NCBI RefSeq assembly: GCF_000194135.1
Contig: NC_015318.1
Span: 1,630,431-1,694,430, forward strand
Source of the DNA: Hippea maritima DSM 10411
GTDB lineage: Bacteria > Campylobacterota_A > Desulfurellia > Desulfurellales > Hippeaceae
DNA length: 64,000 bases
Reading direction: 5' to 3'
A model generated the notes under the pieces. The model saw only the letters and a program-made list of their open reading frames with translations, was not told the origin of the DNA and searched no databases. Of the stretch, positions 9,321 to 23,734 are shown in pieces. The position numbers and the translations under genes are program-made. Position 1 is the stretch's first letter. Each line of letters starts with the position of its first letter.

Positions 9321-11207
9321 TATCCCCCTTTCCGCACCCAAACCTCTATTTTATTTGACCAAACCCAAATGCACAGAGTAAAAGAATGAAAAGGGTCTTA
9401 GAATAAACGGAACAGAAAATGCTTACATCTCCCTCTAAAAAGAGGGGGTATTTAAATGTTACAACAAAAAGCAGTTATCAAGAACATGGATCACTTAGGA
9501 CTAATAGCTGGTATGATAGACGAACTAAAGATAGCAGAAACCATAGATGATGAAATACCATCATCAAGCAAATCAAAGAACCTAAGCTATGGCGAAGCAA
9601 CAAAGGCAATGATCCTTAACGGTCTTGGTTATGTCAACAAGCAACTCTACCTAACTCCTCTCTTCTTCAAAGACAAACCACTAAAGAGATTATTCGGAAG
9701 GGATGTTGACTTCTCTTGGTTCAACGATGATGCACTTGGTAGAACATTAGATAAGCTCTTTGAATACGGCGTAAGTGAACTGTATGAAAAGATAGCAAGC
9801 AGGGCACTCAAAATACTGAACCTTACACCCTCTACCATACACTTAGACAGCACAAGCTTTCATCTTGACGGTAAGTATCCAAACCAAAAGACGAAAGAAG
9901 AAAAAGAAAAAGAAAAAGGAAAAGTAAAAGAAAGAAATGGAAAAGAAGAAAAGGGAAATAACAGTGAAGGAAAATGGGGAAAAGGAGGAAAAGAAGAAGA
10001 GTATGAGCCAACCCCAGTCTTTATCACCCAGGGATACAGCAGAGACCACCATCCAGAGCTCAATCAGGTGGTTTTAAATCTTATAGTAGAACACAAAGCA
10101 GGCATTCCCATATGGATGAAGCCTGCAGATGGTAATAAAATAGATACACAGGCATTTGCCAATATAGTAAAGGAGCATATTAACTCTTTAAAGAATGCTA
10201 ATAATACAAAGACAAAGGTGATAGCCGATGCAGCCCTCTTTAGTTCTAAAACAATGGAAGAGTTTAAGAAAAACAACATGCTTTTCATCTCAAGGGTTCC
10301 ATCGAAACTAAAACAGGCAAAAGAGATACTCAAAAACCACAATGAAGAGGAATTTATTCAGCTTGATGAGAACTATCAGGCTATCCAGTACACAGTAGAT
10401 TATGAAGGAATGAAACAACAGTGGGTTTTATACAAAAGCAGTTATGCTAAATCAAGAGGGGACAAAACGATAAAGAAAGAGTATCAAGAAAAAGAAAAAC
10501 AGGAAACAAAACTCATTGAGAAATTACAAAAGAGAGCATTTTTCTGTGAAGCTGATGCAAGAAAAGCATTTGAAGAAAAAACAAAGAAGTTAGAATGCAT
10601 AATGATATCAGAGGCTAAACTCATATCAAAGCCCAAATACAAAACAAGAGGACGACCAAAACCAAATGCTAAACCAGACCACTATGAATACTACTGGATT
10701 ATAGAGACCAAGCCAAATGAAGAATACCTAAAACAAAAACAGAACCAAAAGAGTGGCCTTTTTATCCTTGCAACCAATGATATGACACTGTCTGCCAAGG
10801 AACTGCTTGATGAGTATAAATCTCAACAGAGAATAGAAAGGGGCTTTAGGTTCTTAAAATCACCAGAGTTTTTAAGCGATGCCATGTTTCTAAAGAACCC
10901 AAAACGCATTGAAGCAATGCTTATGATAATGACACTCTCTTTGCTTGTCTATTCTGCCTTGGAATACAGAATAAGAAGTGAGCTTAAAAATCAAAACAAA
11001 TCCTTTCCCAATCAACTTGGCAAACCCATTCAGAATCCCACTGCAAGATGGGTGTTTGAGAACTTCTTTGCTATACATCTACTCTTACTTAATGGGCAAG
11101 AGCAGATTGTTGGGTTGGAAAACAAGCATAGGCTGATATTGGAACTATTGGGTAGTAATTATATGGGGTTTTATGGTATAAATGGAGAAAGAGGTGCGGA
11201 ATGAGGG
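9321..11207 (+). mobile_element. IS1634-like (IS4-superfamily) element, intact copy
   Basis: The element has imperfect terminal inverted repeats: CCCCCTTTCCGCACC at 9324-9338 and its partner GGTGCGGAATGAGGG at 11193-11207. It holds one transposase gene and is flanked by an exact 48-bp duplication. Fragments of the same element occur at 1-156, 31892-35662, 54391-55957 and 59803-59873. The left boundary is uncertain by 1-3 bases. Confidence 0.92.
9456..11204 (+). CDS. IS1634-family transposase
   Basis: This 582-residue DDE transposase has catalytic candidates at about D131 (IHLDSTSFHLDG), D258 (VIADAALFS) and E460 (QQRIERGFRFLKSPEF), in the YREK-like context of IS4-superfamily enzymes. A strongly charged Lys/Glu-rich insert at about residues 145-185 separates the first two. 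The frame is intact from the ATG at 9456 to the stop inside the right inverted repeat. The ribosome binding site region AGAGGGGG is followed by TATTTAA before the ATG. This is the only full-length copy in the window and could be active. Confidence 0.92.
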   Translation: MLQQKAVIKNMDHLGLIAGMIDELKIAETIDDEIPSSSKSKNLSYGEATKAMILNGLGYVNKQLYLTPLFFKDKPLKRLFGRDVDFSWFNDDALGRTLDKLFEYGVSELYEKIASRALKILNLTPSTIHLDSTSFHLDGKYPNQKTKEEKEKEKGKVKERNGKEEKGNNSEGKWGKGGKEEEYEPTPVFITQGYSRDHHPELNQVVLNLIVEHKAGIPIWMKPADGNKIDTQAFANIVKEHINSLKNANNTKTKVIADAALFSSKTMEEFKKNNMLFISRVPSKLKQAKEILKNHNEEEFIQLDENYQAIQYTVDYEGMKQQWVLYKSSYAKSRGDKTIKKEYQEKEKQETKLIEKLQKRAFFCEADARKAFEEKTKKLECIMISEAKLISKPKYKTRGRPKPNAKPDHYEYYWIIETKPNEEYLKQKQNQKSGLFILATNDMTLSAKELLDEYKSQQRIERGFRFLKSPEFLSDAMFLKNPKRIEAMLMIMTLSLLVYSALEYRIRSELKNQNKSFPNQLGKPIQNPTARWVFENFFAIHLLLLNGQEQIVGLENKHRLILELLGSNYMGFYGINGERGAE

Positions 11208-11255
11208 TTTATATAAAAATTCAAGATAAAAGCTAGGTCTTCACAGAATTAATTA
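11208..11255. repeat. 48-bp target-site duplication, right copy
   Basis: Identical over all 48 bases to 9273-9320. The base before it (G) and the base after it (A) differ from the left copy, which fixes the duplication length at 48. Confidence 0.93.
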
Positions 11256-11389
11256 AATTTGATTTTTTTCTACTTTTTTTATATAAATTAAGGTAAAATA
11301 AGAAGGTGTTTTTATTCTATAAAAACAAGCAACATCCTGGTGTATATGACGAGGGTAAGGTAATTTGTAAAAAATAGTAGGAGGTTTGT

Positions 11390-12175
11390 ATGAAAAAAAT
11401 TCTAAAAATTGTGGGGTTTATTTTTATTTTAGGTATTATCGCAGTTGCCGCTGCACTTTTTTTTACCTCAGACTTGCCCGAAACAGCCGATAATTTTTTC
11501 AAAGCTATAAAAAACAACAACTATGTCAAAGCTCAAGAGTATCTCTCTAAAAATTTCAGAAGCACAACGCCTTTATCTAAACTCAAACAGGCATTTCCTT
11601 ATTCAAGATTCAAACATTACAACGGCTATTCCTTTAAAAACAGGGAAGTAACCGCAGACGGAACGGGAACACTCAAAGGCAGTATAAAGTTTGACGATGG
11701 CTCAAGAATACCCGTAAAAATCAGCCTAATAAAAGAAAACGACGAATGGAAAATAAATTATATATCCATATCTCCCTCGGGTTTATCATCAAACACAGGC
11801 TCACAATCAAAGCCAAGCCTCCAGCAGGTATCTTATTCAGACCTAGTACACAAAACAATGGTTGACTTGGTGTATGCTATTCAGCACAACGATTACTCGG
11901 GATTCTACTCAACAACTTCCACACAATTCCAAAGCAGTGTAAATATAGACAAATTGAAGAATGCTTTTTATAAATTTTCATCAGTCAACATAAATTGGAA
12001 CGACATAACAAATATGAAACCCATCATAACAAAGAAAGAGATACAAGAAAATGGTATCTTAAAACTTATTGGCTACTACCCAACCCAACCCAGACGCTTG
12101 GGTTTTGATTTTGAATATGTAAAAAATAACGGCAAGTATAAAATAATAGGAGTATTTCTGAGACTCGAAAAATAA
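11390..12175 (+). CDS. Membrane-anchored protein with two NTF2-like (DUF4878-type) domains
   Basis: The 261-residue protein begins with a signal-anchor helix (residues 4-26). Two similar modules follow. The first (about 30-125) has ADNFFKAIKNNNYVKAQEYLS at its start and ends in strands with NDEWKINYIS. The second (about 150-258) has MVDLVYAIQHNDYSGFYSTTS. The pattern of a helix that measures a substrate pocket followed by a curved sheet is that of DUF4878/NTF2-like domains, often found on exported proteins. No catalytic residue is evident. The ribosome binding site AGGAGG lies 7 bases before the ATG. The function is unknown. Confidence 0.6.
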   Translation: MKKILKIVGFIFILGIIAVAAALFFTSDLPETADNFFKAIKNNNYVKAQEYLSKNFRSTTPLSKLKQAFPYSRFKHYNGYSFKNREVTADGTGTLKGSIKFDDGSRIPVKISLIKENDEWKINYISISPSGLSSNTGSQSKPSLQQVSYSDLVHKTMVDLVYAIQHNDYSGFYSTTSTQFQSSVNIDKLKNAFYKFSSVNINWNDITNMKPIITKKEIQENGILKLIGYYPTQPRRLGFDFEYVKNNGKYKIIGVFLRLEK

Positions 12176-12238
12176 AGAAATTTTGAACTATACTTTAAAA
12201 TTTACAACTTAGGCCGATTATTATATAAGGGAATTGTC

Positions 12239-13339
12239 ATGATTAAAAAATTAGTTTTTGTATTTGTTTTTTTGTTTATATCTATTAATGCCTTTGCGTT
12301 TTCATATCAGAACCCCCAGGTAAAAAGAGACGGTAATTATGTAGTATTCTACTACGATCTTTTAGGCAAGCCAAATCAAGAAGCAGTTGTTGGTATAAGA
12401 ATAAGAGTAAAAAACAAAATTTACGTTACACGAAACCTCCATCTACAAGGAGATATTGGTCTTGTACAACCTGGTTTGAATAAACGCATTTACTGGGATA
12501 TATTTAAAGATTTTCCAAATGGCCTACCCAAGGATTCTAAATGGTCTTTAATGGTAAGACCAACCCACTACACAAATCCATTAGGTATGAAGTTTGTCTA
12601 CATTCCTGGGGGATGCTTTCAAATGGGCGCAAACCCTCAAGACAAATGGGCCCAGAACGAGGAAAAGCCACTCCACAAAGTCTGTTTGAGTGGATTTTTT
12701 ATAGGTCAATACGAAGTAACCAACAAACAGTACAACATGTTTGACCCAAAACATGACAGCGGCGGCGGTAAGTTATATGACTTAAGTAAGCCAAGTCAAC
12801 CCGTAGTAAATGTTTCGTGGGATGAGATACAAAAATTTATAAAATGGCTCTATATAAAAACCGGCGAGGTTTACAGACTTCCAACAGAAGCAGAGTGGGA
12901 GTATGCAGCAAGAGGAGGCCTAAAGAAAGATACTTACTGGGATAACCCCAAAAACGCCTGCAAATATGCCAATGTTTATGATGAGACGGCATTTGAAAAA
13001 CTAAAAAGGTATAAAACATCAAAAACGCACTTTCCCTGCAAGGATGGCTATGTAGGAACAGCTCCTGTTGGCAGGTTTCTGCCTAACTCTTTTGGTTTAT
13101 ACGATATGATAGGAAACGCCGCTGAGTGGTGCTACGACACCTATTATGCAAAAGCCTATCAGTATATGAAAAACGCAAAAAACCCCGTATATCTCAATCC
13201 TTACATATCTTTGGCAAAGGTTGTAAGGGGCGGAAATTGGCTTACGGCCTATAGGTACAACAGACTCTCGGCAAGAAGCAATTACATGCCAGGCTTAAGA
13301 GATGACTTTATTGGTTTTCGCCTCGTCTTAGAACCTTAA
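12239..13339 (+). CDS. Exported FGE-sulfatase (SUMF1-type) domain protein
   Basis: The 366-residue protein has a signal peptide (residues 1-21, ending NAFA/FS), a short beta-rich domain (about 25-105) and a SUMF1/FGE fold (about 112-366). Hallmarks are GMKFVYIPGGCFQMG, EVTNKQYNMF, RLPTEAEWEYAARGG and VRGGNW...FRLV. Such proteins include formylglycine-generating enzymes, but most bacterial ones of this length are structural relatives of unknown role. A sulfatase partner is not present nearby. The gene ends convergently with aroQ and overlaps it by 32 bases. Confidence 0.8.
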   Translation: MIKKLVFVFVFLFISINAFAFSYQNPQVKRDGNYVVFYYDLLGKPNQEAVVGIRIRVKNKIYVTRNLHLQGDIGLVQPGLNKRIYWDIFKDFPNGLPKDSKWSLMVRPTHYTNPLGMKFVYIPGGCFQMGANPQDKWAQNEEKPLHKVCLSGFFIGQYEVTNKQYNMFDPKHDSGGGKLYDLSKPSQPVVNVSWDEIQKFIKWLYIKTGEVYRLPTEAEWEYAARGGLKKDTYWDNPKNACKYANVYDETAFEKLKRYKTSKTHFPCKDGYVGTAPVGRFLPNSFGLYDMIGNAAEWCYDTYYAKAYQYMKNAKNPVYLNPYISLAKVVRGGNWLTAYRYNRLSARSNYMPGLRDDFIGFRLVLEP

Positions 13340-13754
13340 CAAGCCAGTCAAGGGCATACACATAACCATCAAAGCCAAGCCCAGAGATAACGCCTAAAGC
13401 TATGTCGCTGAAATAAGATTTATGCCTAAATTCTTCACGCTTAAAAATATTTGATATGTGAACCTCAACAAAGGGCAATCCTACAGCCAAAACAGCGTCT
13501 CTTAAAGCTATAGAATAGTGGCTAAATGCCGCAGGGTTAAGTAAAAAACCGTCTGCTTTATCTCTGAGTGTATGTATATATTCTATAAGTTTACCTTCAA
13601 AATTGGATTGAAAGAACTCAATCTCAATATTTAAAATCCTCGCCTTATCCTCAAGCAAGTCTTTTAAATCATCTAAAGTCAGGTTTCCGTATATCTCCGG
13701 CTCTCTTTTGCCCAACATATCTAAGTTTGGGCCATTAATTACTGCTACTCTCAT
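13308..13754 (-). CDS. aroQ: 3-dehydroquinate dehydratase, type II
   Basis: This enzyme removes water from 3-dehydroquinate in the shikimate pathway. The 148 residues match the small dodecameric type II class: INGPNLDMLGKREPEIYG at the N-terminus with the catalytic tyrosine (Y22), NPAAFSHYSIALRDA, and VEVHISNIFKREEFRHKS with the catalytic histidine. It is the last gene of the leftward operon and its start overlaps the hinT stop by 4 bases. Its 3' end overlaps the convergent FGE-like gene. Confidence 0.95.
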   Translation of the reverse strand: MRVAVINGPNLDMLGKREPEIYGNLTLDDLKDLLEDKARILNIEIEFFQSNFEGKLIEYIHTLRDKADGFLLNPAAFSHYSIALRDAVLAVGLPFVEVHISNIFKREEFRHKSYFSDIALGVISGLGFDGYVYALDWLVKVLRRGENQ

Positions 13755-14086
13755 ACGGTAAAGGCCATCTTTTTACCACCAAGCAGATGGAGGTGTATAT
13801 GGAAAACTTCTTGACCTGAATCTGGTCCGTTGTTTATTAAAATTCTATATCCGCTCTTATCTATACCCAATTCTTTTGCAATTTTATTGGCTATAACAGC
13901 CATATCTCCAATTATATGCTTATTAGTCTCATCAATATCGGATAGGTATTCTATGTGCTGTTTCGGTATAATTAGCACATGTACAGGCGCCTTAGGGTTT
14001 ATATCCTTAAAGGCAAGGTAATTCTCATCCTCATAAACCTTATCTGCCAGCAATTCACCATTCACAATCTTGCAAAACACGCACAT
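13751..14086 (-). CDS. hinT: HIT-family nucleotide hydrolase (HinT-like)
   Basis: The 111-residue protein has the histidine triad HIHLHLLGG near the C-terminus and CKIVNGELLADKVYEDE at the start. These are typical of HinT proteins, which hydrolyse nucleoside phosphoramidates. It lies 3 bases after purA and overlaps aroQ by 4 bases, so it belongs to the leftward operon. The gene has full length for the family. Confidence 0.92.
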   Translation of the reverse strand: MCVFCKIVNGELLADKVYEDENYLAFKDINPKAPVHVLIIPKQHIEYLSDIDETNKHIIGDMAVIANKIAKELGIDKSGYRILINNGPDSGQEVFHIHLHLLGGKKMAFTV

Positions 14087-14089
14087 AAA

Positions 14090-16273
<2,184 letters not shown>

Positions 16274-16281
<8 letters not shown>

Positions 16282-17401
16282 CGGCAAATATCTCCATAGC
16301 CCTTTTGATGCCTTCACCAAATGCTGCATTAACACCAAGCTTCCTTAAGGCTATCTCTAGTGTTGATATACCCATAAGTATATCTGCCTTATCAAAGTAT
16401 CCAAGATGGGCAATCCTGAATATCTTACCTTTTAGATGCCCCTGGCCATTTGATATTTCAACACCATAATCCCTCATAATGCCTATAATCTTTGACGAAT
16501 CTATGTTTTGCGGAGCATATGCAGCCGTTAGTGAGTTTGCAGGCCTCCTTGATAGAAGCTCCAGGCCCAAAGCCTTGCAAGCTTCCTGTGTTGCTTTGGA
16601 TAGAAGCGCATGCCTTCTAAAGACATTCTCAAGCCCCTCATCAAGCAACCTCTTAAAAGCACCATTTAGGCCTATAACAAGGCTAACAGCTGGCGTAAAC
16701 TTTCCCGCACCAGCATCGATCTCACCTAGTATATCGAAATAGTAATACCTATTCTTAGTGTTCTTTATTTTATCCTTAGCCTTATCCGAAATGGCAAGCA
16801 ACGATAAACCGGGCGGGAGCATCAATGCCTTTTGAGAGCCGGTTATGGCTATGTCTATACCCCAATCATCCGTCTTTACATCTATAGCACCGTATGCTGT
16901 TATACCATCCACAACAAACAAAACATCAGGATAATATTCCTTCAGCATCAAACCTATCTCATCTATAGGATGATAGGTAGCTGTGGATGTTTCAGAAGCT
17001 TGGATGTAAACGGCTTTTACATCGCCGTTGTTGTCTAATACCTTCTTGATGTCTTCAGGTTTTGCATAATCACCGTATTCATAGGATAACTCAATCGGGT
17101 TGGCGCCAAAAGCCCTTACAAGCTTTGTCCATCTCTCTCCGAATTTACCAGCGTTTATAGTTATAGCCTTTTCATTCTCATTCAAAACATTGGAAACTGC
17201 TGCCTCCATTGCACCTGAGCCGCTTGAGGCAAATATAACCACATCGTTTCTTGTTTGAAATATGGATTTTGCAAGCTGAACTGTTTCGGCAAAAATATTC
17301 TTAAATTCCGAAGTTCTATGATGAATCATAGGTTTTGCCATAAGAAGCGCTATATCCTCAGGCACCGGAGTAGGTCCGGGCGTTAAAAGGTATCTTTTCA
17401 T
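16274..17401 (-). CDS. Class V aminotransferase (alanine-glyoxylate/serine-pyruvate type)
   Basis: This 375-residue PLP enzyme has TPGPTPVPEDI at the N-terminus, FASSGSGAMEAAVSN for the cofactor phosphate, VVDGITAYGAIDV for the pyridine nitrogen aspartate and GSQKALMLPPGLSLLA with the Schiff-base lysine. The family includes alanine-glyoxylate aminotransferases and the so-called 42-kDa soluble hydrogenase subunit. In many bacteria it makes or uses serine or glycine, and the exact substrate pair is not readable. It lies in the leftward operon, 10 bases after the M16 peptidase gene. Confidence 0.88.
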
Positions 17402-17411
17402 AGCTATACTC

Positions 17412-18608
17412 CTACCAATTTATGGATCTTATATTGCCAAGGCAGGTTATATGAAACTTATTTAAGTCTATTAAATCAATCACCTGTTGAATATCTTCTA
17501 AAGTTACCCTATTTATCTTATCCATAATATAATCTTCGCTTACATAGTCGCCGTAGAGGATTGTATCTATGGCTTGCTTTACCATAACAGAATACGACGA
17601 CTCAAGTGACAGGGCATAGCCACCGTTAAAGTTGGTCTTTGCGTTTTCAAGCTCCTCTTTTGTTAGCCCATACTTTTTTAGCTTTTCAATCTCAAGTCTA
17701 ATTCCATCAATAAGATGCTGAACTCTATCGTTTGATGTCGCAGCAAAAATCAAGAACATGCCGCCTTTGCTGTAAAGCTTCACAGAAGAATATATACTGT
17801 AACACAAAGATTTCTCTTCCCTTATCGACTGAAACAGTCTTGAACTCATTGTAGCACCAAAACTGCTGTTAAGTAGCGATGCTGCATATTTTCTATCATC
17901 ATAAACACTGAACAGTTCACACCCCATAACAACATTTGTTTGGGCTATATCCCTTTCTATAACATCAATACCACTTTTAAACTCAAACCTCAATTCTGTT
18001 TTGGGCTTGGATTGGAAATACTCATTAAAGAAAAACTCTTTACCAACATCAAAATCAAACTCATCTACACCGCCGCCAACGGCTGAAACTATCATCTCTT
18101 CAGGCTTGTAAAACTTGCCTAAAAATTTAAGCAAATCTTCCCTTGTATATGCAATTATATGCTCTTTTGTACCCAAAATAGGCTTACCAAAGCTTGTGGG
18201 TATAGCATTTTCCAAAAACGCTTCATACACGGCATCATCAGGGTTATCGTTGGTCATATTGATTTCTTCTATTATTACACCCTTCTCTTTTTCAAGTTCG
18301 TTTTCATCGATAACAGAGTCAGTAATTATATCTGCAAGCACATCAAAAGCCTTTGGGATATAGTCTTTCAACACCTTAACGTAAAATCCCGTATACTCTG
18401 TAGATGTAAAAGCATTTATAACACCGCCTAATTTATCTATATCTGCTGCTATATCCTTATAAGTTCGCTTTTTTGTGCCTTTAAAGAGCATATGTTCAAT
18501 AAAATGGGCAAGACCCCTCTCTTTTTCACTCTCAAAGGCACTCCCGGCAGGCACAAAAATACCTACCGAGGCGCTTTTTGTGTCTTTCTTAATCCTTTTT
18601 ATCTTCAT
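17412..18608 (-). CDS. M16-family zinc metallopeptidase
   Basis: The 398-residue protein has the inverted zinc motif HFIEH at about residue 36 and the downstream glutamate in EKGVIIEEI. Its length fits the single-chain M16B peptidases often encoded next to pnp (YmxG/PqqL-like). The role is usually processing of peptides or signal sequences, and the substrate is unknown here. The 5' end overlaps the pnp 3' end by 20 bases, so the two are translationally linked. Confidence 0.9.
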   Translation of the reverse strand: MKIKRIKKDTKSASVGIFVPAGSAFESEKERGLAHFIEHMLFKGTKKRTYKDIAADIDKLGGVINAFTSTEYTGFYVKVLKDYIPKAFDVLADIITDSVIDENELEKEKGVIIEEINMTNDNPDDAVYEAFLENAIPTSFGKPILGTKEHIIAYTREDLLKFLGKFYKPEEMIVSAVGGGVDEFDFDVGKEFFFNEYFQSKPKTELRFEFKSGIDVIERDIAQTNVVMGCELFSVYDDRKYAASLLNSSFGATMSSRLFQSIREEKSLCYSIYSSVKLYSKGGMFLIFAATSNDRVQHLIDGIRLEIEKLKKYGLTKEELENAKTNFNGGYALSLESSYSVMVKQAIDTILYGDYVSEDYIMDKINRVTLEDIQQVIDLIDLNKFHITCLGNIRSINW

Positions 18609-20700
18609 CGGGATTTTCGTTTAGAAGTATCTTTCTACTTAAAGCGATTCTACCAAGCTCATCTATGTTTGTAACCTTTACCCTAATCTTATCGCCTATA
18701 TTGAGCACATCGTAGATATTAGAAACCCTATCGTTGGAAATCTGGGATATATGCAAAAGACCTTCTTTATTGGGCAGAAGCTTTATGAATGCACCGTATT
18801 TTTCAATCCTTGTCACGACACCTTCAATTACATCGCCTTCTTTAATTGTTGTAGTCAGGCTTTTTATTATTTCCATAGCCTCATCTAATTTGGAATCCAT
18901 CGTGCCGTAAACATTTATCTTGCCATCGGGGTTTATATCTATCTTTACATTCGTTCTTTCGATAATAGACTTTATTGTCTTACCACCCGGACCTATGAGG
19001 TCTTTTATTTTTTCAGGTTCTATGGTAAGTGTCCTTATCTGGGGAGCATAGGGGGAAATATCCGGTCTTGGGCTATCCAAAACGGCAAGCATCTTATTTA
19101 GTATAAACAGCCTTGCCTCTTTGGCTTTGTATAGGGCCTCCTTAAGCAATACAGCATCAACTCCTGTTATTTTTATATCCATCTGAAGAGCCGTTATGCC
19201 GTCTTTTGTTCCTGCAACCTTGAAGTCCATGTCGCCATAGTGGTCTTCATCACCCAAAATATCGGTAAGAATGGCATAACCGCCTTCATATTTTATCAAA
19301 CCCATAGCAACGCCACTAACCGGCTTCTTTATTGGCACTCCAGCATCCATCAAGGAAAGTGTAGAACCGCACACAGTGGCCATTGAACTTGAACCGTTGG
19401 ACTCAAGTATATCCGAAACCACCCTTATAGCATAAGGGAAGTCATCCTCGCTGGGCAACATAGGCTCTATGGCTCTTTTTGCCAAATTGCCATGACCTAT
19501 CTCCCTTCTTCCTGGGGGACCTAAGCGTTTAACCTCGCCTGTTGAGAAGGGTAGAAAATTATAATGCAACATAAACCTCTCATAGCCCTCTTCTGAAACA
19601 TCGTCTATAATTTGTGCATCCTCTCTTGAGCCAAGCGTCGTTGCAACCAAAGCCTGGGTTTCACCCCTTGTAAATACAGCAGAACCGTGAGCTCTGGGCA
19701 GAACACCCACCTCGCAGGTTATTGGCCTTATTTCATCCAACCCTCTTCCATCTATCCTAACGCCCGTATTTATAATTTTAGTTCTAACAATGTTCTTTAC
19801 AACATCCTCAAAAGCAGCAGCGGTTTTTTCTTCTATGAAGTCTTCATCTTCAAATTCTTCTACAACCTTCTCTTTTACCTTATTAAAAATGGCCTCTATT
19901 GTAGAATTCCTCTTTTTCTTTTCCTTTATATTTACCGCTCTCATCAACTCGTCAGCGGCAAAGGCCTCAATTTTGTTAACTATATCTTCTGAAACATCTA
20001 TAGGTATATATTCCCTCTTCGGTTTTGCAGCTTTTTTAATAATCTCTTCTTGTGCATCAAGTAATATATCGATATTGTCTTTTCCAAACATTATGGCATC
20101 AACCATCTCATCTTCGCTCAACTCGCCCGCTCCAGCCTCTATCATGTTTATTGCATCTTTTGTGCCAGCCAAAATAAGGTTGAGTCTGGAATCATCAATC
20201 TCCTTTAAAGAGGCAAAGGCCTTTAGTCCATTTTCAAACCTTGAGACCCTTACGCCGGCCACAGGTCCTAAAAACGGTATATCAGATAGACAAAGTGAGC
20301 AACTTGCAGCCAAAATACTTATAATAGCTGGGTCATTTTCCTGATCGGCACTGATAGTGGTTATAATAACTTGAATCTCTTGTTTGTAATCTTTGGGAAA
20401 CAAAGGCCTAATAGAACGGTCTATCAGCCTTGAAACCAACGTTTCATGTACCGTTGGTTTACCCTCTCTTTTTACAAAACCGCCTGGAATTTTACCAGCT
20501 GCATAAAACCTCTCCTGGTAGTTAACAGTCAAGGGTAAAAAGTCTAAAAACTCTTTGGGCGGCTCTTTGGAAGATACGGCGGTGGCAAGCACCATGGTAT
20601 CTCCCATTCTTATCACACAGGCACCGTCGGCCTGCTTTGCATACCACCCCGTCTCTATCGTTAATTTTTTTCCGTTTATAGTTCTTTCAACAATGGTCAT
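18589..20700 (-). CDS. pnp: Polyribonucleotide nucleotidyltransferase (PNPase)
   Basis: PNPase degrades RNA phosphorolytically from the 3' end. The 703 residues carry two RNase PH domains (about 1-240 and 310-545; RGETQALV and IGHGNLAKRAIEPMLPS), a KH domain (about 555-615, IGPGGKTIKSII) and an S1 domain (about 620-690, GVVTRIEKYGAFIKL). The length is normal. It sits 5 bases after rpsO, the classic rpsO-pnp order, so cotranscription is very likely. Confidence 0.98.
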   Translation of the reverse strand: MTIVERTINGKKLTIETGWYAKQADGACVIRMGDTMVLATAVSSKEPPKEFLDFLPLTVNYQERFYAAGKIPGGFVKREGKPTVHETLVSRLIDRSIRPLFPKDYKQEIQVIITTISADQENDPAIISILAASCSLCLSDIPFLGPVAGVRVSRFENGLKAFASLKEIDDSRLNLILAGTKDAINMIEAGAGELSEDEMVDAIMFGKDNIDILLDAQEEIIKKAAKPKREYIPIDVSEDIVNKIEAFAADELMRAVNIKEKKKRNSTIEAIFNKVKEKVVEEFEDEDFIEEKTAAAFEDVVKNIVRTKIINTGVRIDGRGLDEIRPITCEVGVLPRAHGSAVFTRGETQALVATTLGSREDAQIIDDVSEEGYERFMLHYNFLPFSTGEVKRLGPPGRREIGHGNLAKRAIEPMLPSEDDFPYAIRVVSDILESNGSSSMATVCGSTLSLMDAGVPIKKPVSGVAMGLIKYEGGYAILTDILGDEDHYGDMDFKVAGTKDGITALQMDIKITGVDAVLLKEALYKAKEARLFILNKMLAVLDSPRPDISPYAPQIRTLTIEPEKIKDLIGPGGKTIKSIIERTNVKIDINPDGKINVYGTMDSKLDEAMEIIKSLTTTIKEGDVIEGVVTRIEKYGAFIKLLPNKEGLLHISQISNDRVSNIYDVLNIGDKIRVKVTNIDELGRIALSRKILLNENPDEDKKD

Positions 20701-20704
20701 AGGC

Positions 20705-20974
20705 TTAGCCCTTTAGACCAAGTTCTGTAACAACCTTCTTGTACTCTTCGAAATTATAATTTCTCAAATACTTCAAAAGTTTTCTTCTTCTACCAACGAG
20801 CTTCAACAGTCCCCTTCTTGAGTGAAAATCCTTTGGATGTTCTTTGAAATGGTCTGTAAGATACTTTATTCTTGCTGTAAGCAGGGCTATCTGAACGGCA
20901 GGAGAACCCGTATCGTTCTCGTTGGTTCCAAACCTCTTAATTATCTCCTGTTTTTGCTGCTTGTCTAATGCCAT
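20705..20974 (-). CDS. rpsO: 30S ribosomal protein S15
   Basis: S15 binds 16S rRNA in the central domain of the small subunit. The 89 residues show the signature [19 protein letters not shown] and [21 protein letters not shown] set the start at ATG 20974 (MALDKQQK), preceded by AAGGAGAGGAG. An upstream in-frame extension to 21109 has no S15 counterpart. This is the first gene of the leftward rpsO-pnp operon. Confidence 0.97.
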   Translation of the reverse strand: MALDKQQKQEIIKRFGTNENDTGSPAVQIALLTARIKYLTDHFKEHPKDFHSRRGLLKLVGRRRKLLKYLRNYNFEEYKKVVTELGLKG

Positions 20975-21007
20975 ACTCCTCTCCTTCCAAAAATTTTCCA
21001 CGCTTAT

Positions 21008-21034
21008 ATTATACAAAAGCACTGTCTTTGTAAA
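21008..21034 (-). promoter_or_regulatory. Candidate promoter of the rpsO operon
   Basis: A perfect TATAAT -10 box on the minus strand (21008-21013) is preceded by TTTACA (21029-21034), with a short 15-base spacer. It lies 34 bases upstream of the rpsO start, leaving a short leader. The short spacer makes the -35 assignment less certain. Confidence 0.5.
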
Positions 21035-21096
21035 GTTTTTTATTATCATGAAAATAAGTTTTCCTGCTAAAAACCAGCAAAATTTTAACTCAATGA

Positions 21097-23715
<2,619 letters not shown>

Positions 23716-23734
<19 letters not shown>

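Noticed and set aside
9843-10063. Phe/Ser-rich leftward ORFs in the IS1634-like transposase
   Set aside because: They are antisense to the Lys/Glu-rich insert of the transposase and recur in every copy only because the DNA is copied.
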